From: Aulostomus chinensis
Lineage: Eukaryota; Chordata; Actinopteri; Syngnathiformes; Aulostomidae
Assembly (NCBI GenBank): GCA_037954235.1
Contig: JBBMOA010000010.1
Span: 20,463,529-20,527,528, forward strand
Length of the DNA: 64,000 nt
Direction of reading: 5' to 3'
The notes beneath the pieces are model-generated. The model was not told where the DNA came from. It did no database searches and was given only the letters and a program-made list of their open reading frames with translations. Below, piece after piece: positions 12,301-24,400 of this stretch (its first letter is position 1; each line of letters starts with the position of its first letter). The position numbers and the translations under genes were made by a program.

Positions 12301-14514
12301 GAGAAGAAAGACAATAAAGTCAAGAAAATTGTCCAAAAAATAGCAAAAATAAAGACTCAATCAGTAAAATATCAAATGTTTGCATTTTTTTCTACGTACC
12401 TGCTGAGGGGTGAATGAGCGATTTTTCTCACACGTTCCCTTGTCAGAGTCACAGTGTAATAACTGGTGAAGAGCGTGGGCAATTGCATACACAGCTTTGT
12501 ACACATTATAGGATATTCTGACTTGAGATACGTCAGTGTAACTATTGTTGATTGACCTGAGATCTTCTGAACCAGTACAGAGAGGCTTTTCAGCAGCACC
12601 TTTCGCATTTTCGTGAAACGAGTAATTCAATGTGTTTTTTTCCACAACAAATGACTGAGGGTCAGTCACATTGTCATTCAGTGTGTCTCCTAGAATTTGC
12701 AGCCTGCAGCCAAACATGTCTTCCCAGAACATATTGACAAATTCCATGCCAGGTTCAGGAGAGGGGCGAACATTCACTAAGAACTCTTTTAGACCCGGTA
12801 TCTGGACTGCAGGGAAGGACAAGCCCAGTGTTCCCAGTAGGAGAGGCTGGAAGAAGGCTGAGGTGAGCAGGCTGGGAGTCACCCAGGCTTCGCTGGCTAG
12901 CCACTGTATTCCTGACACATTCCTCCGAGTCAGCTTGAAAATGAAGCATACAGCTGTCAGATTATCATGGGCTGGTGATAAATGATCATATAAGCATTCT
13001 TTTTACACCACCATCACGTCTGGATGCATTAACCCAGATGACGCAATCTCACCTCTGAGAATAACTCTAAGAGCTGCACTTCTGCAGCAAAGACCACCAC
13101 TACATGTGCCGTTGAACTCTGCAGCCTGTCTGCCATTTCTTGTATTTCAGCTGCAGTGGGTGACTGAGGGATAGTCAGATGGAACGCCACACACCCGCCG
13201 TGTTGACTGAACTGATCGGAGAATGCCTGAATACCGTAGCGACTGTAGTCATCCTAAAACACATATCATGCATGTTTATGTTATACATGTCTTTTCTTTG
13301 CAATAGAAAATGTCCTCATCTCACCGTGGTTCCTAATACGCCCACCCAGCTCCAGCCATGGAAGAGGACCAACTGTACAAGACCTCTGACTTGAAAAAAA
13401 TCACTTGGAACAGTTCTCAAGAAAGAGGGGTACAGTTGCTTGTCAGTAAGACAAGTGCAGGTTGCAAAATAACTCACCTAGACATGAAGTATTAACACTT
13501 TCAATAAATGCTGCTTTGTTCATATCCAAAAGAAAATAGGAGGAACATGAACACTGAGAATGATCATGTAATTCCTGTCTTACCAGCAGGATATCAAAAG
13601 GTCCCAGAGTGTGAGCCACAGCTCTGGTTGGGGAAGACGATGCAAGGCCAATCACAGCAGGGACAGGACAACCAGCCACACATGAAGGGGATGTTTCTGA
13701 TTCTTTGTCATTATACATTCTATTAAGATCAAGAGTCTTTTTCTCCTTTGGTACATCAAAACCTTTTTCTGTGTCCTCCTTTTGCTCCACCTTTCTAGAT
13801 GCCATTGTGGAGTGAGAGATTAAAGAGAGTGCGGCCTGCAGACTGGTGTGAACATGGTCACAGGTGTCCATGATCACGTAGCCCAGTTTAACATCAGGTA
13901 ACAGGCTTGAATTACTATTAATTTCTTCCACTGCAAACACCATGGACATCATCCAGCGGAAGGCTCTGTGCTCCAACCTGGGAGAAGTTAAATGATGTTG
14001 AACACAGTCTTTGATTCATTGTGAAACAGATAAAGAAGAAAAAAAGTCACAACATTAAATAGAATGGAAAGAAACACAGAAATGCAATCACATTAAGATA
14101 CATTCATTTCAGTACCACGTACTGTATGTGCATAAAGGTTTGGGTTTGCTTTTTTTTTGAGTAAAATGACCATATCTGTTATCAAAGGTTCCCTCACACT
14201 CACCCGCTGCAGGCTGTGAGCTGAGGTTTGCTTTGATAATTGAACTGCGGCTCAAGTAACCGATAATGCAGAGGAAACAACCCCCCAATCACAACATCCC
14301 CGTCAGACTGCAGCGCTGCAGGTTCCCTGTCTGCCAGTTTCACACAGTGAGGAAAACTACTCTCTTCATCCTCCACACCTGCATCCAAATTTAGTTGTTT
14401 CCTCTTTTCTGCAGACTGAGGAACATCGGGGAAAACTGGAGAGAAAAAAAGACTGAGCAAAGCCCAAAGAAAGAGCCAGAGTAAAGCCCCAACCAGGCTT
14501 CGATGCTGTTTCAT
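9313..14514 (-). CDS. Divergent intron-rich V2R-like class C GPCR, gene B, complete, eleven exons
   Basis: Exons (minus strand): 14514-14204, 13977-13584, 13477-13325, 13253-13053, 12933-12400, 12294-12164, 12005-11909, 11656-11533, 11382-10910, 10805-10725 and 9669-9313. All use GT-AG and stay in frame, giving 951 aa. The start is the ATG followed by a hydrophobic leader (MKQHRSLVGALLWLFLWALL); a second ATG lies four codons upstream. Pocket signatures LRTVPSD, DDYSRYG and LASEAW are kept. Exon 2 is about 100 bp longer than in the neighbours and encodes a lysine/glutamate-rich insert in the first lobe. The third-exon equivalent is in three pieces, the fourth is in two, and the 7TM exon is in three: the 27-codon exon 10 supplies GWLSGAPPFPFKN between TM4 and TM5. 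It could be an old single-copy OlfC lineage or a CaSR-like receptor; I cannot say which. Confidence 0.87.
9721..9916. repeat. Perfect 63-bp inverted repeat with nested palindromes, in gene B intron 10
   Basis: The left arm 9775-9837 is the exact reverse complement of the right arm 9854-9916, with a 16-nt loop. In addition 9721-9740 is the reverse complement of 9837-9856, and 9721-9755 folds on itself. The structure would form a long RNA hairpin in the gene B pre-mRNA. Confidence 0.95.
10500..10600. repeat. Teleost interspersed repeat tail (GGGATAGGCTCCAGC type)
   Basis: It contains GGGATAGGCTCCAGC, CACGGGATAAGTGG and AAAATGGATGGATGG, the signature of a very common teleost interspersed repeat tail. 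It lies in the intron between the last two exons of gene B. The exact family is not determined. Confidence 0.6.
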
Positions 14515-15574
14515 TGCTGAACACATAAAGACAGAAGAGAGCTTGTTGGGGTGAATGTTTCTCCAACAAAATCTGTGACAGACTGATCGAGTCAATATAA
14601 AAGATCTGATGTTTGCTGAATTTGTTTGTCCAACACGAGTCATCGTCAGATCAACCAATCACAGTAAGAAGCAACTTTCCAGCTTCATACTTTGTTTTTC
14701 TCCGACTGGAAATGATTCAATCTCTCTGTAAATTATTGCAATCACTTATTTTTCACGTCTTTAATACAAAAAAAAAATCATTCAGTCAACTAAACAGAAG
14801 AATTAGAACTAAGAAGTACAACTGCAACATTATGTAAATGATTGTAGTAATCACAACCGCCTTGCAAAACAATTAGGAATAAACATGCAATTAAAAAAAA
14901 TCTAATTTTACGACAAAGTTCTACACTGATTCATAAAAAAATTATATGATGAGGAAAATATAATAATTTATATATAATATTTTTTGGCTTTTTGGAAATT
15001 TTGTAAAAGAAATCCCGCCCTATTGTGTTTTTGATAGATTGAGTATATTTAAATTAGCGCCATCTGAATGTGACTTGATGTACTGTTACCACCTACTGGA
15101 CATCATATCGTTAAGTTGGAGTTCACTAAAGTTCATATTCATGTTTCTTTTTAAAACACTGCACTTTCAAGTGTCAGGTTCATCGTCCCACATACACCAT
15201 ATTCAATTTTGTCTCAAGAATGGCCTTTTTAATAGAGAAAAATTGATTTTTTTTTCTTTTTCCATTGTTCATAAACTGAACAAGAGGTGTGAAGCAACAT
15301 GTTGATGATTAAAATCTTAGTTGACAAATTATCTCTTTAAGCTGTCTTACTCATTGGGTTTTAAGGTTTTATTTTTCCAGTTTGAGTCACTTTACAATTG
15401 TATTTTGAGAGGTTCAGTATTATTATTATTGTTGTTGTTTACAATAATAATAAGTAAATAGAGCCATGTTGGAAGTGAGGTCAGGTTCATGTCAATTTAT
15501 ATCAATTACCATTATACAATTAACTTAAAATTGTCTTTTTTTTGTCCTTGATTTAATAGTGTGTGTGTGTATGT

Positions 15575-15625
<51 letters not shown>

Positions 15626-15676
15626 GATCCAGCAAACACTGACGTAGATGCATTAAGTGGATGAGGTTGTCCTGTG
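14515..15676. other. Divergent spacer between genes B (-) and C (+)
   Basis: About 1.2 kb separates the two start codons and must hold both promoters. It is AT-rich. A CTCF-like sequence (ACCACCTACTGGAC) lies near 15085-15101 and a long (GT)n run at 15559-15623. No other gene is visible. Confidence 0.6.
15559..15623. repeat. (GT)n microsatellite
   Basis: GT dinucleotides with two GTAT interruptions, about 120 bp before the gene C start codon and just upstream of its TATA box. Confidence 0.95.
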
Positions 15677-15684
15677 TATATAAA
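15677..15684 (+). promoter_or_regulatory. TATA box of gene C
   Basis: TATATAAA lies 66 bp before the ATG, a normal distance for a TATA-driven promoter with a short 5' UTR. Confidence 0.65.
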
Positions 15685-15742
15685 TTAACAGAGTGTGCAA
15701 AGGTTTTGAAAACAAGAGCAGAGGCAGAACAGGAGTGTACTA

Positions 15743-16112
15743 ATGGGGGCGTTCTTTGACACATACTTGATGGTCTTCATTTTACTTTCTTTCACACAGC
15801 CAGTCTCCTCTTCTTCTGTTTCCCCATCTTGTAAGCTACGGAGACAGTTTCATCTGAATGGGATGCACAAGGCTGGTGATGTGGTTCTGGGTGGGCTGTT
15901 TGAAGTCCATTATTCTTTTGAATACCCTGAACTGACATACACCTCAGAACCGAGTCAGCCCCGCTGCCGAGGGTGAGTTTCACACACAAGCATAGAAGAA
16001 ACCTAAGGATTATTCTGCAGTATTAGTGGTATGAACACGATCATATACATCTGATATTATTGTATATTTTTTCTCTAACAATGTCGCATCTTCTTTTTGT
16101 AATTGTTACATT

Positions 16113-16157
<45 letters not shown>

Positions 16158-19100
16158 GCTTTGATATTCTAGGGTTCAGACATGCTCAGACTATGGCATT
16201 TGCTGTTAATGAGATCAACAGAAACTCCAACCTGCTCCCCAATCTCACTCTGGGATACAGTCTGTACGACAACTGTGCTACACTTGGAATTGCATTTCGT
16301 GCTGCAATGTCACTGGCCAGTGGTCAAGAGGAGCAGATTGTTCTGGAAGAAACCTGTGTTGGTGCTCCTCCGGTTCTAGGGATCGTTGGTGATGCCTACT
16401 CTACATTTACAATTGCCATGTCGAGTGTGATAGGTTTATACAAATTGCCCATCGTAAGCTTAAAATCCTCATTTCAACTGAGAATGAATTATTTACTTAC
16501 TATCTGACTGAAATATCAGCTAAAAATATTGGTATTCAACTATTTTTGAGTGGATAACCTGTAATGGCCTCTTGTGCATCGCATCTCATAGGTGAGTTAC
16601 TTTTCCACCTGTCCCTGTCTGAGCAATCGGCAACGCTTCCCATCTTTCTTTCGAACAATCCCAAGTGATACTTTCCAGGTAAACGGCAACAACACAAGAA
16701 CTTTAACATAATTTGAGCTGCACTGTGCACTAATTCATAAGAACTATACCAATGTAATTCTATTCATCTGCTTAAAGACTTTTTGCATGTGTGTGTGTGT
16801 GTGTGTGTATTTTCTACATTTTGATGCAGATTACGCAGCTGAACATGAGAAATTATTTCCTCGTAATAACTGATTTTTTTTTTTTTTTTTTTTTAAATCA
16901 TTGCCATTTATTCAGGTGCAGGCCATGATTCAAATTCTGAAATACTTTGGCTGGACATGGGTGGGCCTTCTGGTCAGTGATGATGATTATGGACTGAATG
17001 TTGCTCGATCCCTCCAGTCCGACCTGGCTCAGTCTGGCGGAGGCTGCCTTGCGTATTCCATGGTTTTACCCTGGGGCAATGACTCAGCTGCCATTCAGAG
17101 AATCGTGGATTTGATAAAAAGATCCACAGCTCATGTTGTCATTGTGTTTGCACATGAAAGTAACATGATTTATCTCATGGAGGAGGTAAGAATTTAAGGA
17201 AGAGATTAAAAAGATGTTTAACTTTGTTCTCGGAGTCAAGGAATTTTGTGTAATTTCTATAAATTCACAGATGTTTTATTACAATAGGCAATCGTTAAAT
17301 TTTAGCTACACATGGTATTTCACTGGAGTAAAATTGTACAACAAAATATACAAATGACAAATTTATAAGTTTAGGACATGGTCTACGAACAAATCTGATA
17401 GATTTCAATGTATAGGTGATCAGGCAGAATGTGACAGGCCGCCAGTGGATTGCCAGTGAGGCCTGGATAGCGTCCGCTCTGCTCCAGACCCCACGCCTCA
17501 GGCCGTATCTGGGAGGAACGATAGGAATCGCCATCCGTCGAGGAGAAATACCAGGCCTCCAAGACTTCCTATTAAGAATACATCCTGACCTGAATGCTAA
17601 CAAAACAAATGAAAATGACATGGTGAGATGATTTTTCTTTGCCGTATTCGGAATTTTTTAAATTAATTATTTCTGTAATAAAGAAATTTTGTTCGATAGG
17701 AAAGGCAGTTTTGGGAGCACACATTCCAGTGTAAATATCCACCTCCTCCAGCAGGTTGGCTGGAGGCTGGAGGAGCACTCTGCACTGGAGATGAACAACT
17801 GGAGAACGTGGAGACTGAGTTTCTGGATGTTTCGAACCTCAGGCCTGAGTACAATGTTTACAAGGCTGTTTATGCTCTGGCACACGCCCTTGATGACATG
17901 CTGCAGTGTGTGCCAGGGAGAGGGCCTTTCAGCGGGAGCAGCTGTGCTACACTGCAAAGACTGGAGCCGTGGCAGGTGTGTTATTATCATTATTATTATT
18001 ATTATAAGGGCCTGAGCCTGAAGGTATTTCAGGTGAAGACCCTATTATGTTTTTATTATTATTATTATTATTGTTGTTGATGTTGTTGTATTAATTTTTT
18101 TAATTAAGAAAACATTCACTTTTTGTCATATATCATACAAAGGTTTTATGAGAAAACATGTGTATCTCAATTTTTCTGTTGTCTTTTTCTTTTGGGACAA
18201 GATTGAACATTCACACATTCTTTTGTTTCCTCCTTCTGAATAACTGTCCATCACTTGAGGTCTGTTCTTTTTCTTTTCAACTGTCATGGCTGATTTAATT
18301 GGTATGATGTGTAGACTAAGAAATAACTCATTGTTTCCTCTCACTGTTTTGTAGCTTGTTTATTATTTGCAAAAGGTTAACTTCACCACATCTTTTGGTG
18401 ATCGTGTGTCATTTGATGAGAATGGTGATGCATTACCCATCTACGACATCATGAACTGGCACTGGCTTCCTGGTGAACAAATAAAGGTCCAGAATGTGGG
18501 AGATGTCAAGAGGTCAGCCTTCAAAGGTGAAGAACTCACAATTGATGAAGACAAAATCTTCTGGAATTTTGAGTCCAAACAGGTCACCCCAGTTTTTGTA
18601 ATCTCCTTTATTTTTGGCCTTGCATATGAAAGTGAACACTGGTGAAAAAAATAGCAGATTTATATTTTTTCCTCCGTACAGCCTCCCCGGTCCGTGTGCA
18701 GTGAGAGTTGTCCTCCTGGTACTCGCATGGCCAGAAAGAAGGGGGAACCTGAGTGCTGTTTCAACTGTATCCCCTGTTCTGATGGAAAAATCAGCAACAA
18801 GACAGGTTAATTTTAAATACTGCAGTTTGGTTTACTTAACATAAACATGAATCTTTATACCTTCTGTTATGTCTTAGACTCCACAGAGTGCATCAGCTGC
18901 CCTGATGATTTCTGGTCCAACCTACAGAGAGACAATTGTGTTCCCAAGAAAACAGAGTTTCTCTCCTACCATGAACCTCTGGGTATCTGTTTGACAACAT
19001 CATCATTGCTGGGCACGCTTATCTCTGCTGTTGTTCTGGGGATCTTCATCTATCATCGCAGTACACCTGTGGTACGCGCAAACAATTCAGAACTGAGTTT

Positions 19101-19791
19101 CCTACTCTTGGCATCACTTAAACTGTGCTTCCTGTGCTCATTGCTGTTCATCAGCCGTCCCAGACTATGGACGTGCCAGCTGAGACATGCAGCATTTGGG
19201 ATCAGCTTTGTGCTTTGTGTCTCATGTATTCTGGTAAAAACTATGGTGGTTCTGGCCGTGTTCAAGGCCTCCAAACCAGGAGGAGGAGCCAGTCTGAAGT
19301 GGTTTGGTGCTCTGCAGCAGAGAGGGACTGTCTTGGGTCTCACTTCTATTCAGGCAGCAATCTGCACTACATGGCTTGTATCAGCCTCACCAAGTCCTCA
19401 TAAAAACACTCAATACCAAAATGACAAGATAATTTATGAGTGTGTGGTCGGGTCCACAGTTGGTTTTGCTGTGTTACTGGGTTATATTGGCTTACTGGCC
19501 ATCCTCAGCTTCCTGCTGGCATTTCTAGCCAGAAACCTTCCAGACAACTTCAATGAGGCCAAATTTATCACCTTCAGTATGCTGATCTTCTGTGCTGTGT
19601 GGGTAGCCTTTGTCCCAGCTTATGTCAACTCTCCAGGGAAATATGCAGATGCAGTGGAAGTGTTTGCCATCCTGGCCTCCAGTTTTGGTCTTTTGGTGGC
19701 ACTGTTTGGACCCAAATGTTACATCATCCTGCTGAGGCCAGAGAGAAACACAAAGAAAGCAATTATGGGAAGAGGAACGACAAAACCATAA
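15743..19791 (+). CDS. V2R/OlfC receptor gene C, complete, nine exons
   Basis: Exons: 15743-15972, 16159-16453, 16592-16678, 16916-17185, 17416-17622, 17700-17975, 18355-18582, 18682-18805 and 18878-19791; 876 aa. A signal peptide precedes the flytrap start (LRRQFHLNGMHKAGDVVLGG). The flytrap lies in exons 1-7, the cysteine-rich domain in exon 8 and the 7TM domain in exon 9. Pocket signatures: FRTIPSD (exon 3), SDDDYG (exon 4) and IASEAW (exon 5). Exons 3-6 together equal the single third exon of gene A (840 against 825 bp). The CaSR-like block CVPGRGPFSG is present in exon 6. Exon 7 uses a weak donor (GTCACC). The exon 2 acceptor abuts a (GT)n run. The C-terminus (GRGTTKP) differs from its tandem sisters. 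Expected role: amino-acid olfactory receptor. Confidence 0.93.
16117..16155. repeat. (TG)n microsatellite at the exon 2 acceptor of gene C
   Basis: About 20 TG units run up to TTAG, the acceptor used at 16157-16158. Confidence 0.95.
17976..18080. repeat. (ATT)n trinucleotide runs in gene C intron 6
   Basis: There are two TTA/ATT-rich runs (about 17980-18006 and 18050-18075) in the intron between exons 6 and 7. Confidence 0.85.
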
Positions 19792-21400
19792 GGCACCACT
19801 TGGGTACAACTCACATTCAGTGATCCAGACCGTGCCCAAGCGCATGTGTCCCCTAACATCCAGTTTGGAGGACAGCCTTATACCAATAGCATAAGATTCC
19901 CTCTGGCACCTTGAATGAGACACAGACTTATCTGAGTATGGTCACAGCCACCAGCCTTGCCACTTCGTCCCACTATTTAAGACACATTCTGAGGTATTTT
20001 GAAGCCAGAAGAGGTGTCATACCCTGCACAAATTTTCAATGCCTGCAGTCTTTGTTCATAATTTCCTTTTACTGGAATTTTTTTAAAAACACAAATATCA
20101 GTTCATAAAGACCCCATTCTCGAGCCGGGGCTCAAACCTAGAACCTTCTTACTATGAGGCGACAGTGCTAACCACTGCACCACCATGCAGCCCTATTCCT
20201 ATAGTCTTTGTTCAAAATTTCCTTTTTACTGGAATGTGTATTTTTAAACAGAAATTTTAATAAATAATGTTCAAAATTAAACAGTACGATTGAAAATCGC
20301 AAAAAAAAAAAAACCAACCCAACTGTAACTGTGTAAGTTTGTGGTTGGTAATTGGTATTAAGCAAAAGCATGAATCAAAACTGAATCCAAATTATACATA
20401 TGGATTTGCAGTATGAACTCTTGAGTCTGTTTTGTTGAGACCAGTAACTTAAATGGTCATTAGTTCATCTATTCATTACATCGTATTGTTCATGAAAGTC
20501 TGAACAGTGAACTTAAGGTTTCTTCGTCTTGGACCCAATTCAAAGTAGTATGGAAAGTATGGAACAAGGGCCTGTTGTTGACTGCAACTCCACAGCGTGC
20601 TATGATGTAATCCAATGGGGCAAATGGCTTCCACTAATTAAACTCACAGGTTGAAAAAAACAAAGTACAACTTTAAGACCGTGTTTCAAGCCCTCTGTGG
20701 TTTAATGATCCCAAGCATTGGAGCACACAAGGGACAACCAGCCTCTAAGGCTTTCTAATAGAAAGATGCTTTCTGATGCAAAACCTTGAGGGTGTCAGGT
20801 GAACAAATTGAAGTCAGTTAACACAAAGCCTTTGAGCCAAACTTTTCCATTGTACTATGAATGGTTGGTGGCGTCAGTATGTGTGCATAACAAATACAAA
20901 TGTGACGGTGTCACACACCTGAACGTTGCTGCAGTCATCAAACCTCTTGATATCAAGAAAGACATCATTTATTCTTTCCAAAGTTAATAGAAAAGTAAAA
21001 TCAGATACATTTTTAATCATAAACTCAAGAGTTGAAATGTCAAATCTTCAGCTTTTGTCATTTGCTGATGAAACAGTAATATATTGAAGTAGATTCATTT
21101 CTGCATCAAACTTTTTATGCCTATATTTCATGTTTATTCTTATGATATCATCCAAATGTTGAGGCAGGAATCAATACCATACGTTTTTAATTCTTTCACT
21201 TATTAAATGTATTCATCAAAGGATATTAATTATTAGAATTTCCATGTATAGTCTTGTTGTAGCTGAGGCAATAAAAGATCCAACTAGTAACAGTGTGATA
21301 CTAATATAAACACACCAGTGGAAAAAAAAAAGCTGTTCATTTCATGCAATATGTGACACTGTGATATACATTCTTATTTACTGTATATTATGTCCAAGCC
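19792..21400. other. Convergent spacer between genes C (+) and D (-)
   Basis: No gene is seen. The 3' UTR of gene C probably ends near the AATAAA at 20259-20264. A repeat fragment lies at about 20107-20197. Confidence 0.6.
20107..20197. repeat. Truncated copy of the teleost GCACCACC...GCAGCCC repeat
   Basis: The stretch around AACCTAGAACCTTCTTACTA, GCTAACCACTGCACCACCAT and GCAGCCC matches the end of the longer copy at about 39290-39668. It is flanked by a direct repeat of about 30 bp (20049-20078 and 20205-20235, both containing ATTTCCTTT and TACTGGAAT), which may be a target-site duplication. Confidence 0.7.
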
Positions 21401-24400
21401 TCAGGTATAATAAGACTGATTTTTACCCCTCAGATATTTCTTGGTGTTTTTTTCTGGCTTAAACAATATTATGAAACACTTTGGAGCAAATATACACAAC
21501 ATTAGCCCAAAGCTAGAGGCCAGAATGGCAAATATCTCCACCGCCACTGTGAATTTTCCAGGGGAACTGACATATGCTGGGATAAAGGTGATCCAAACGG
21601 CACAGAATATCAACATGCTGAAGGTGATAAGTTTGGCCTCATTAAAACTATCAGGTAGTTTCCGGGCAAGAACAGCTAATATAAAGCAAAAAAAAGCCAG
21701 GAGGCCGATGTAGCCAAGCACAGACCAGAACCCAACAGCTGAACCTAATGCACACTCAAGAATTATTTTCTCCTTGTGTATGGTTAGGTTTTTGATTGGA
21801 AAAGGAGGGCTAAGAACCAACCAAATGCTGCATATCAAAACTTGAATAAAAGTAAAGGTCACTACAGTCATTCTTTGCTGTTGGGGTCCAAACCATTTCA
21901 CAACATTACTACTTGGAAGTGTAGCTCTAAAGGCCATTAACACCACCATAGTTTTTCCAAGAACACAAGAGATGCAGAGAACGAAGGTGATGCCAAACGC
22001 TGTGTGGCGCAGCATGCAGGACCACTCAGAGGGTGGTCCCATAAACGTTAATGAACACAGGAAACATAGAGTCAGAGAGAAGAGCAGCAGGAAGCTCAGC
22101 TCTGAGTTGTTAGCTCTGACAATTGGGGACGTCCTGTGACAGTAGAACACCACTGCTGTTACAATGGCCATGCAGGCCCCACCGATGGAGAAGGCAGTCA
22201 GGATGATTCCTAGAACCTCGCTGAAGGACAGAAACTCTACCGGCTTGGGAAAACAAGAGTTTCTCTCTGTATTAGGCCAGAACTCTTTGTGGCAAGGAAA
22301 GCACTCAGGGGAATCTGGGGGGAGAAAAATCAGAATTGACTTTACAGTACAAGACCATTTATGTTCTGTCTACAAAGTCTTTTCTATGGAGTGTGCCAGT
22401 GTCCTGCGCCTTCACACCAAGGTAGTAGTTTGTACAAGCATGGTTTGTTGACAGGTTGTAATCTCCTTCCTGTATGAAACCAAGAGAGGCCAGTTTATTT
22501 ATGCACCTCCTGTTTGACATGAAGTGAAATTGTCATCTTTGTTTGTTCAGTCTGAAGCCACCAGCTCTTCAGCTTCAACATTACTTTGCATTTCTGCCAG
22601 CAAAAGCAATGTCTGTGAGTACAGCTGAAATCATTAACTACCCCAACATCTTCAGTGGGTTGTTTTTGTTTTTTTTGCGTCTGGATACAAGTTTTTTCAA
22701 TGATGGCTAATATACTAAGTGGCCATGCCACTGTTCTGTGTGGGTAAGCTAAGCTGGGCAAGGTTAGCATTAGCAAACATTTGTGACTGGTGTGAGAAAT
22801 TAAGATGTCTTTTTGATTCTATATACAGTAACAGTTTAATCCTGCAATTCATTCCTATGCTAAATATAATATGAATTATGCCATTTTCTCCTTCTTGAGC
22901 TACTACCTTATCCAAGTGACCATGCTACCATTCCATGTGGGTAAGCTAAGCTAGCCAAGGTTAGAATTAGCAAACATTTGTAGTTCTACATGTAGTTCAT
23001 ATGATCCTGGTATTCATTCCTATACTAAATAACATGCATTATAGAATTTGATTTAATTATTTCTTAACATTTATGAGCCTCCACCAAGCAGTGGCATTCA
23101 TCTGTTTGTTCGTTTGTTTTTCTGTGAATGGCATTATGGCAAAAACTGAGAGTGTTTTTTTACCAAACTTGGTGAAAGAGTGTATCGTGAGCCAGGGGAG
23201 AATCCATTCAATTATCTGGGAGATGAGGAATAGCATCAGATTGTGGCAAATGGAAATTACTTATTCTACATTGATGCTCTCAGTGGTTTGACCAGATCAA
23301 TGTTAAATTAGGTCAGAAATGCCTGTCGAACGTGATATGTTATCTAGCACCCCCCCCCCACACACACACACACACAGACACACACACATTGGACATATTA
23401 TCAGGTTTCATCCTTCTCTCACATTTCAGAACAGCCACTCACTGTGACATGCACAGAGATTAGTGTGTCCGCTCATCGCTTCTTGCAGTTGTTATTAGGG
23501 CTGGTGTGTGAACCAAACTTCGCCTCGGTGGAGGTATTTTCACTCTGAGCACTCTTTTGCTTTTACCTGTTGTGTTGCTAATCGCTCCCTCGGGGCAAAG
23601 TACACAATCATAGCAACAGATGGGTTTTCCTTTCTGCAGCACTTTACGTGTTCCTGGAGGACAGCTGTCAGTGCACACGGACACCGGAACCTGTCATTTA
23701 TACAAGGACATACAGATAGGGACTTCAGTTATATTTATTCAATGTAGTAACAATGGAATACATGGAAGCCTTATCTTTGAGCCCCTTACTTGAGTGCTAC
23801 TTTGCATCCAGCTGATGTTACTATTGATACGGAACTCCTCACCAAACAGCAGTGATGCATTATAAATTCCAACTGTCACCAGCTCCAAACTGCCACTGGA
23901 ACTCCTCTGCCAGTTCACCAGCTCATACGTTGCCACAGGGTCGCCATTGGCATCAAACGACACATCATATCCATTTTGAGAAAAATTAACTTGCTTTAGC
24001 TGAGTAAGAACCTGATTCAAGGGAGGAAGGTAAAGAGTAAAAGTACATATGATTAATATTTCACATTTCAATTAATAACAATAGAAATTATGAATCAATA
24101 CTTCCTGTCTCAATCCCGCTGACCTCTGCAGACCCCATCCTGGGGAATTTACCACACTGAGTTGTTGAATTAGTTTCCTGACACACTGCTTTGTGGATGG
24201 CATGTGCAATCGCATAGACAGCTTTATACACCATGTTGGTGATTCGGAGCTGAGACGTGTCAATATATGGACTCTGGAGGCTCCGTATATCTTCAGTTCC
24301 ATCACACACACGCTCAGCTGTGGCAGCACCTGAAACACAGACAGAGGTGTTTTGGGGCCCTGCAAATGAAAGTACAAATCTCTCCCTGCTTCTATCACAA

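Noticed and set aside
19053..19343. Minus-strand ORFs of about 96 aa over the 7TM exons, repeated in C, E, F, G and H
   Set aside because: They recur only because the plus-strand exon is nearly identical in all five genes; they have no splice or promoter context and are antisense shadows.
20140..20195. tRNA-like stretch in the repeat tail (GCTAACCACTGCACC)
   Set aside because: It is the end of a dispersed repeat and does not fold into a complete tRNA with the expected A and B boxes.
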